Shown: one piece after another, positions 57,992-64,000 of the stretch
How positions within the stretch are numbered: position 1 is the first letter of the stretch
How the letters are laid out: each line of letters starts with the position of its first letter
Source: Platanthera guangdongensis
Taxonomy: Eukaryota > Streptophyta > Magnoliopsida > Asparagales > Orchidaceae
Direction of reading: 5' to 3'
DNA: 64,000 bases
Assembly (NCBI GenBank): GCA_039583875.1
Contig: CM077161.1
Coordinates: forward strand, 60,765,885-60,829,884
Translations under genes and position numbers: made by a program
The notes under the pieces: generated by a model
Databases searched by the model: none
Told to the model about the DNA's origin: nothing
What the model saw: only the letters and a program-made list of their open reading frames with translations

Positions 57992-58873
57992 TCGGCGAAC
58001 ACAGCACAGGCGCCGTGGTCAACCGACACTTCAATTCCTCAAAAGCTCGCGCGCACTCCAGCGTCCAAAAGAACTTATGCTCGTTCCTCGTCAAAGTAGT
58101 GAGAGGTAACGCTATCCGCGAGAAGTTCTCCACGAAGCGCCTATAATAGCCGGCAAGCCCCAGAAAACTCTGGACTTCCGCTTTCGTAGCAAGCTCAGGC
58201 CACTCTCGTATCGCAACAATCTTCGACGGATCCACTGCAATACCTTCCTTACTCATTACAAGACCGAGGGCACCTCTGAGGGTGACCAAACTCGCACTTC
58301 GAGAACTTGGTATATGACTGATTCTTCCTTATCATCTCAAAACCAAAAGAAGATGCTTGAAGTGATCTTCCTTACTCTGCGAGTACACCAGAATATCGTC
58401 GACGAAGACGATCACAAAATGGTCCAAGTACTCCCTGAAAGTCTTGTTCATCAAATCCATGAACACTGACGGCGTATTTGTCAGCCCAAATGGCCTGACC
58501 CTAAACTCGTAGCGCCCGTGTCATGTACTGAACGTTATCTTAGGGATATCACTCTCCCTTAGCTACTTTAGAGTACGGCGTTGGCCCGACCAACTGATCA
58601 CAATGGTCATCGATCCTTGGGATTGGGTACTTGTTCTTTGCTGTTACCTTGTTGAGCTCCCGATAATTAATACATAGCCCCAAGCTTCCGTTCTTCTTCT
58701 TACGAAAGAGGGTCGGTGCGCTCCAAGGCGAAGGACTTGGACGCACATACCCTTGCTCCAACAACTTTTAGAAGTTGCACCTTCAGCTCCGCCATTTCCG
58801 TAGGCGCTAGCCGACAAGGAGAGCGTGACACAGGCCTTGCACCTGGTACAAGCTCAAACATGGAATCTATCTC
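57992..58873 (-). pseudogene. Gypsy-2 reverse transcriptase
   Basis: The entry at about 58800-58873 is 'FELVPGARPVSRSP', then '[16 protein letters not shown]', '[20 protein letters not shown]'. The following palm section (DLRSGYHQ region) is missing or scrambled near 58550-58580. The sequence resumes with '[10 protein letters not shown]', a stop, '[20 protein letters not shown]' and the catalytic block '[16 protein letters not shown]' (about 58378-58425), intact. The thumb is '[20 protein letters not shown]', '[20 protein letters not shown]'. Stops and shifts near 58290-58350 and 58520. Confidence 0.88.
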
Positions 58874-59420
58874 CTATTGAGGCGGGGCTCCAGGAAGATC
58901 CCTAGGGAACACATTAGGGTACTTCGATACCACAGAAATACAATCCAATGTGGGCTTCGGCTTTGCAACCTCCACTAGTGTAAAGAACAATTCTGCTCCG
59001 GCACGAACCGCCTTCACCACCTGAAGAGCAAACGCCAACATCTTGCTCGACCTCTTCGAGCCCGTAAAGGTCGTCTCACGACTTGCTCCTGGCTTGACTT
59101 CCTTGCTACCGCATCTAAATTGGCTTGCTGCTCCGAGAGCCAGTCCATACCAAATATAACGTCGAACTCCTGATTCCCAATCCAAAACTAAGCGCAACAA
59201 CGTCTACCCGCGCACAATGAGCACCATTGACTATAACGCATCCAATTTGTCTTTTACCATCGAAGGAGGTACTCCGACACACAATATAATTCCTAATAAA
59301 GGAATACGAAGCTCCCTAAACGAACCGTGCTCTCGCAGATAAAGTAAAGTCGCAACAAAGCTTAACACAGATAGTTCTAAGCTCACATGCATAAGGGTGA
59401 CAAGTATTTAAAGCAAAACT
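58874..59420 (-). pseudogene. Gypsy-2 aspartic protease, active site destroyed
   Basis: The block expected to read F-D-S-G-A-S reads 'FV', stop, 'GASYSFIRNYI'. GAT has become GTT (59319-59321) and a TAG stop stands at 59316-59318. Further on 'EFDVIFGMDWLSEQQANLD' marks the protease C-terminal region, in a second frame. The link to RT is 'CISVVSKYPNVFPRDLPGAP'. The catalytic Asp is lost, so this protease could not function. Confidence 0.83.
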
Positions 59421-59424
59421 ATCT

Positions 59425-60324
59425 TTAAACCATACCTGTCCTCGTGACAGCGTGCTTCCACCAGGGCTTTAGGCACTCACGAGCGTAATGCCCCGGCTCG
59501 CCACAGCTGAAACATGTGCCCGGGGTCTGACCCGTAGTCGCCCCAGAAGCACTAGAAAGAGCTTGACCCGAAGTCCAACGCTTCTTATACCATTTACGAT
59601 ATGCAGACTTTGAGGTGTTCGGCACTTTGAATGTCGTTTCCTTTGCACTAACATCCTTGACTGCACCTGACATAGCTTCCTTACCCTTCCGAGCACCATT
59701 CCAACAGTCTCGGGCAAAGTGCCCTTTCTTTCCACAAGTATAACAAGTGTAAGTAGCTTTATTAGTCGATTTCATAACCCCTTTCTCCAGCATTCTGCCG
59801 GATGCAGCTCTTATGGGGTTTGTATAGTTCGATACCATAGTCGCTGGCATCGGGAGGGTCTTCCTCAACTCTGCCTCCAATGATCTAGCTGATTCCACCA
59901 AGGCTCGGAATCCCAATAACTTTGGTCCTAGCAGTAGGACTCGTAACTCGGCGCGTAGGCCATTATAGAATCTATCGACTGTAGCTTGCTCATTATCCGA
60001 CTCAAAGCATGGGTAGCGACTTATCATAAGAAATGCTTGCAAATATTCCTCAACTGTGTGCGCTCCGTGCACTAAATCCATATTCAGCTGCTGCTCCAAT
60101 GGTCTACCAAAGGTCATCTGCTGCATCGCGCCCACCGGCGTTGAAGCCACAACAGGGGCGCAGGGTTGTACATTTCCTCCTAGCTGTACACCCGTCACAG
60201 TGAACACCGCTTCTACGATCCTTCTAACGGTTTCATACGAAGGAGGAGGCTCAAACACCTCACCGAGTGCACTATGCTCCTCAGAAACCGGACATTCTGG
60301 CTGTCCAGCACCGCTTCCGGTCAC
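59425..60324 (-). pseudogene. Gypsy-2 Gag, open frame but shortened
   Basis: 299 codons are open. The frame begins at GTG 60324 directly after a TAG, and the first in-frame ATG is residue 67, so the true N-terminus is lost. The N-terminal half of the capsid domain (with the 'WW' region) is missing between residues 65 and 75. The C-terminal half is present ('TVEEYLQAFLMISRYPCFES', 'RFYNGLRAELRVLL'). Two perfect CX2CX4HX4C knuckles follow at Cys194-Cys207 and Cys271-Cys284. Tekay-like Gags usually have one, so the second is notable. The absence of stops over 0.9 kb is unusual beside the damaged pol. Confidence 0.85.
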
Positions 60325-60529
60325 CTATAGTGGTACAAAATACCGTCAAGCGACCAAATAAAATTGCGAACAGCAATTATAGGAACACGCAGGTTCCTCA
60401 AACACGAGTATTTTCATTCCTAAGTGGACATTCATGGGTTCTTTTACCGTTATAACGATGATGCACACAATGTGCTCACCACCCCTTAAAAAGAATTCGT
60501 CCACGAATTCAGCTTAAGTCCGACCAAAA

Positions 60530-60549
60530 CCAGTAGTCTGATACCAAAT
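60530..60549 (-). other. Gypsy-2 primer-binding site
   Basis: In element sense ATTTGGTATCAGACTACTGG follows the LTR end GGTGTTACA. TTGGTATCAGA pairs with the 3' end of tRNA-iMet. Confidence 0.88.
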
Positions 60550-62108
60550 TGTAACACCCCCTATCCGTCGCATAGTATATAGCAGTAGGTCCGGCCGGGG
60601 CCCGACGCCATATACCACAGACAGACCGGGTGGTTACGTATGGAAACCATCGAACCAATCTCAACGTCCTACACAGAGCATTCTAGCGGAAGCAGTTTAT
60701 AAGAGTTGTAAACCAGAACCCAACATAGGAGCATGAATGTCCACTAATACCAAAAGGAATGTTATACAAAAATACCCAAAACCGGCCTTAAGGCCTTACA
60801 AAGTGTTTCACTTGAAAATTACATGTTTTACGAACCACGGCACGCAGGCCGGTCATACATGAATAAAGCAGTAAACACTTCTACTTGGGCCTTCGAGGGC
60901 CAGCTTCGCAAAAAGGGCTTTAGCCCACTATTGACCGCTTGGTCCAGCTGCACCTGCAAGCAATAAACCACCGCACGGTGGCAAAACAAGGCAACGGTCA
61001 GCAATGCTGACCAAATTATAACGATCCCGCCCCCAACTCGGGGCGGCGATGCTCCTTCCCTGCATTTCATTAGCATAAGCGAGCAATGAATATATCCATA
61101 GCCATTTCAACACAGACGTTGCCTCACACGGCCACACGCCCCGTGCACTTAGGGCACATTCTCGGTGATCCAGTCGATGTCACGTCAATTAAAGCCATTA
61201 ACATTCCGGACTCACCACCGCCACTTAGACGGCCAAACCTATGAGCAATTTGTCTTCTTGGCATGGGTCACGTCAGTTTAAGCCATTGACCGCCGAAGAC
61301 TCACATCTATGCCAACGGCGAGTGCTACGTAACCTTAGGTCTCTCTAACCCGAACGACATAGAGCGGGTACGGTTCCATCTAACCCGTGCTCACATCGCA
61401 ACGACAATTTAAGCCATTTGCGCGGGTCAAACTTTCATCGAGTCCCATTCTCTCGCAAGTCACATAACTCGGTTATGTTCAAGTTGGCTCTCAGGCCACC
61501 AAGTTGGCAAGATCTCGTATCCGCCCAGTTTTCCGGGTGTACCTTTGGGTTAGTCCCCAAGGCTCCCTGCTGCAATCTACCGCGTAGAAAACCCGAAAAC
61601 AACCAATAGCACGGAGTCTTCTCCGACCTTATGCAATGCAACATCACCGATCCAGACTAAAATGTCTGGGTAGGCTTCACACATCATGCCTATGTCCGTT
61701 CTCGCATACGGACTCTAAACAACGGGGACTTCACATATCTACCCGAAGGAACGCCTCCAACTCTCCGCAAACTCGCGAGAGCGGGCTTCTTATGCTAGGA
61801 AAGAGAGCTATTCATGCTCAAGATGAGGATCGTTACCCTTGAGTTCCTCTTTGGCACCATTGAAAAGTAATCGGATGGAAATCACCGCACTTGCGTTGCC
61901 TCCGTGGATCCGGAGTCGGCTCGCGATTCGGAGCTCTGAAGCTCCTCCAATGGCGGGATCTAGTTCTTCTTCCTCCAATGGCTCTCCTCTTTCTCCAAGG
62001 ACTTGGAGAGATGATAAGGTAAGAAAGTGATGGATTTCTAAGTCAACTCACGGGTATATCCTCTCAGGAACAACCCCCAGCCGTTGGATCTCAACCTAAG
62101 GAAACGAA
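60550..62108 (-). repeat. Gypsy-2 right LTR, retained part
   Basis: It matches 53762-55318 of the left LTR with few differences. It breaks off after 'ctaaggaaacgaa' at 62108, where the left LTR continues 'cggctttgattcgggg'. The remaining 750 bp of LTR, which is U3 in element sense, is absent. Confidence 0.94.
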
Positions 62109-62358
62109 TTGGTGATGAGCGTTGAAATAACTCCATAGTTAAGCGTGCTCGGGCTGGAGAAGTACTAGGATGGGTGACCTCCCGGGAAGTCCCCGTGTTG
62201 TCCGCTTAACGGGAGAATTTCACTCATCAAAGGGAGGCTGTGGCCACCAACAACCCGCCTTTGGAGGGAGAGGGGTTGGGGTGCTTGGGCTGCAGCCCGG
62301 TAACGGTCCGCCGGAGGCCTAGTGGTGTTGATCCACGAAAGGCAAAGGGGACGTTACA
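62109..62358 (+). repeat. 5S-derived unit A
   Basis: The 5S homology spans about 62129-62201: 'GTTAAGCGTGCTCGGGC' (box A) and 'GGATGGGTGACCTCCCGGGA' (box C). Its flanks resemble B and C ('aaagggaggctgtggccacc', 'gggctgcagcccggta') but its end differs ('gtaacggtccgccggaggcc') before GACGTTACA. It is the most diverged of the three. It joins B tail to tail through the palindrome centred on GTGCAC at about 62368. Confidence 0.82.
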
Positions 62359-62377
62359 ATAAAAGTGCACTTTTTAT

Positions 62378-62636
62378 TGTAACACCCCTAGCCGATCCAA
62401 CGTGACAGCGTCACGGCTCTGCTCTAGGCGATGCTACCGGGCTGCAGCCCAAGCACCCCAACCCCTCTCCCTCCACGGGCGGGTTGTTGGTGGCCACAGC
62501 CTCCCTTTGATGAGGCAAACTCGATAGTCAAGCCCGCACCACGGGGACTTCCCAGGAGGTCACCCATCCCAGTACTACTCCAGCCCGAGCATGCTTAACT
62601 ATGGAGTTCTTTCAACTCTCATCACCAATTGAGCTG
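62378..62636 (-). repeat. 5S-derived unit B (inverted)
   Basis: The 5S homology is on the minus strand at 62536-62609, with box C and box A preserved (box A has one change, GCATGC). It is the inverted partner of unit C with no spacer. It starts on the plus strand with TGTAACACCCCTAG. Confidence 0.88.
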
Positions 62637-62895
62637 CAGGTCAATTGGTGATGAGAGTTGAAAGAACTCCATAGTTAAGCGTGCTCGGGCTGGAGTAGTA
62701 CTGGGATGGGTGACCTCCTGGGAAGTCCCCGTGGTGCGGGCTTGACTATCGAGTTTGCCTCATCAAAGGGAGGCTGTGGCCACCAACAACCCGCCCGTGG
62801 AGGGAGAGGGGTTGGGGTGCTTGGGCTGCAGCCCGGTAGCATCGCCTAGAGCGGAGCCGTGACGCTGTCACGTTGGATCGGCTAGGGGTGTTACA
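62637..62895 (+). repeat. 5S-derived unit C
   Basis: The 5S homology is at 62664-62737: AGTTAAGCGTGCTCGGGC (box A), GAGTAGTAC (intermediate element) and GGATGGGTGACCTCCTGGGA (box C). All three polymerase III control boxes look functional. The first ~45 nt of mature 5S RNA is absent. It ends GGGGTGTTACA directly before the GTGTG duplication. Confidence 0.9.
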
Positions 62896-63164
62896 GTGTG
62901 CCCATACTCGACGAATCGTCGAGTATAACTCGACGACTTCACGACTAAGTGTCGACACGGGTCGACACGCCCTGCGACACGCCCGTGTCACAGGCCGTGT
63001 GCCCACTCTCGACGAATCGTCGAGACAATCTCGACGCCTTCGCGGCTAACTGTCGACACGGCTCGACACGCCCTGGGACACGTCCCAGGCCGTGTGCCTG
63101 CTGCCAGAACCCAAACTGGCCTAAAACGTCCCCCTTTCGCTCCTTTGAGTTTCGGGGCATTACA
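62896..63164 (-). repeat. Gypsy-3 LTR, right piece
   Basis: It begins with the second GTGTG and continues 'cccatactcgacgaatcgtc' exactly where the left piece stopped. It ends TTTCGGGGCATTACA; the terminal CGTTACA of the family is CATTACA here. Confidence 0.93.
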
Positions 63165-63199
63165 ACTCTCCCCCTCTTAAAAGAATTTCGCCCACGAAA

Positions 63200-63970
63200 T
63201 TACATAAAGGAAAGACATGTACAAAAACAAAATTTTGTACCTGAGCGGAACAACTCCGGATACTCGTCAAGCATAGTCTGCTCTCGCTCCCAAGAGAGCT
63301 CCTCACGGCCGCAATTGTCCCACCGGACCTTGACCATCCTGATCTCTTTATTGCGTAGCCGCTTGACCTCCGAGTCTTCGATCCGCACGGGCTTGACCTT
63401 TGTCGTTAGCCCACTATCCACCGGCACTTGATCGACCGCGATCACTTGCGTAGGCTCTTGCACCGCCTTCCGGAGCACCGAGATGTGGAATACATCGTGT
63501 AAACCACTAAGCTCCACTGAAAGCTTCAACCGATAGGCTGCTTCACCAACTCGCTCAAGAACCTCAAACGTTCCAAGGTACCTCGGGCTTAGCTTTTTCA
63601 ATCATCGCACCCGCGAGACACCCTTGAACGGCCTGATCTTTAAGTATACATAATCGCCCACAGCGAACTCCACGTTCCTGTGCTTGGCATTATAGTACTT
63701 TGCTTGCCGGTCCTGAGCGATAAGCAACCTCTCCCGAATGGTTCTCACCAAAGAAGTAGCATCCTCCACTTCCGATCGCTTATACAACTTTGACTCACCC
63801 GTTTCTAACCAAGACAACGGCGTGCGACATCTTCTACCATATAGGGCCTCGAAGGGCACCATCTGAATACTTGCTTGGTAGCTGTTGTTGTATGCGAACT
63901 CCACCAAATAAAGGTGGTCTTCCCACTGCTTTCCAAAATCTAAGACACACATGCGAAGCATGTCTTCCAT
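63200..63970 (-). pseudogene. Gypsy-3 integrase C-terminus with chromodomain-like tail
   Basis: Nearly identical in sequence to 56104-56870 of Gypsy-2. It contains 'VEFAYNNSYQASIQMVPFEA', 'NVEFAVGDYVYLKIRPFKG', the GPY/F module and 'VKRLRNKEIRMVKVRW'. One lesion is visible: at 63601-63603 an Arg codon CGA, still present in Gypsy-2, is TGA. Upstream pol continues beyond the window edge. Unlike Gypsy-2, no frameshift is seen across the IN core end here. Confidence 0.9.
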
Positions 63971-64000
63971 GATTCTATTGACCCTCTCGGTCTGCCCATC

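Larger units (their letters stand above)
53762..62895 (-). mobile_element. Gypsy-2: Tekay-like chromovirus with a 5S-derived chimeric LTR end
   Basis: A minus-strand element with a left LTR at 53762-56068, pol at 56104-59400, gag at 59425-60324 and a right LTR at 60550-62895. It is flanked by GTGTG (53757-53761 and 62896-62900) inside the Gypsy-3 LTR. Removing it restores that LTR's sequence order, 'caggc(c/t)gtgtgcccat'. The last 787 bp of its right LTR is not LTR sequence but three 5S-derived units. Confidence 0.93.
62109..62895. mobile_element. Array of three 5S rRNA-derived units (Cassandra-LTR-like or 5S-SINE-like)
   Basis: Units A (+, 62109-62358), B (-, 62378-62636) and C (+, 62637-62895) are each about 250-259 bp. 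They begin near TTGGTGATGAG and end TGTTACA or CGTTACA. Each carries the 3' part of plant 5S rRNA with both internal promoter boxes. Unit length, TTACA terminus and embedded 5S recall LTRs of Cassandra TRIM elements. I see no Cassandra internal region, and the units are inverted rather than direct. A 5S-derived SINE is the alternative. Confidence 0.75.
51729..64000 (-). mobile_element. Gypsy-3: Tekay-like element, partial, containing Gypsy-2
   Basis: Its left LTR (3' in element sense) is 51729-53761 plus 62896-63164. It is followed by a polypurine tract (63165-63178, AAGAGGGGGAGAGT in element sense) and the end of pol at 63200-63970. The rest lies outside the window. It inserted into the 3' region of Copia-C. 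Gypsy-2, of the same family, split its LTR. Confidence 0.9.

Noticed and set aside
62129..62737. Functional host 5S rRNA genes
   Set aside because: Only the 3' part of 5S is present in each unit, the first ~45 nt being absent. Units are inverted, flanked by non-5S sequence ending TGTTACA, and placed inside an LTR.
1..64000. tRNA genes, bacterial-type operons, ribosome binding sites or terminators
   Set aside because: No cloverleaf-like gene was recognised; the tRNA-like matches are primer-binding sites. The DNA is eukaryotic, so bacterial signals are not relevant.

Overview
The window is plant nuclear DNA made almost entirely of nested LTR retrotransposons. I find no intact host gene. The lineages are typical of flowering plants: Ty3/gypsy chromoviruses of the Tekay/Del kind, a Tat-like Ty3 remnant, Ty1/copia Sireviruses, a gag-only LTR element, and three repeat units derived from the plant 5S rRNA gene. 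The host species cannot be named from this sequence. Nearly every retroelement gene is broken by stops and frameshifts, so most coding entries are pseudogenes and the coordinates mark recognisable homology.

Left block (1-17762). A minus-strand Tekay-like element (Gypsy-1) has its gag-pol at 7540-12266 and very long LTRs. Its complete right LTR is 12436-17762. Its left LTR (2471-7500) is cut at 2470 by the end of another LTR that runs off the window and holds a striking array of the palindrome GTGTCGACAC. The left LTR also contains a 2.1-kb solo LTR (4186-6273); the right LTR preserves the matching empty site.

Middle block (17763-32634). A truncated Sirevirus LTR with the start of gag (Copia-A) is followed by about 0.9 kb of unassigned sequence. 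Next comes a Tat-like Ty3 remnant (RT and linker at 20221-21277, protease at 32349-32634). This remnant was split by a complete Sirevirus, Copia-B (21278-32343, duplication CTTCC).

Right block (32635-64000). A second Sirevirus, Copia-C, begins at 32635 and its 3' LTR lies beyond the window. Its 5' LTR holds a complete gag-only element (34302-39775, duplication GGAGG). Its gag region holds an unassigned insert of about 0.7 kb, and its integrase/RT junction holds a solo LTR (44566-47154, duplication GGGTG). Downstream of pol it carries a decayed envelope-like reading frame preceded by an LTR-like TATA module. That 3' region was then invaded at 51729 by Gypsy-3. Gypsy-3's LTR was invaded by Gypsy-2 of the same family (53762-62895, duplication GTGTG).

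The most unusual structure is the right LTR of Gypsy-2. Its U3 portion is replaced by three 5S-rRNA-derived units, two of which form a nearly perfect 518-bp palindrome. The end of the 5S array is also the integrated end of the element, directly beside the target-site duplication. Order of insertion inferred from nesting: Copia-C, then Gypsy-3, then Gypsy-2; Tat remnant, then Copia-B; Copia-C, then the gag-only element.
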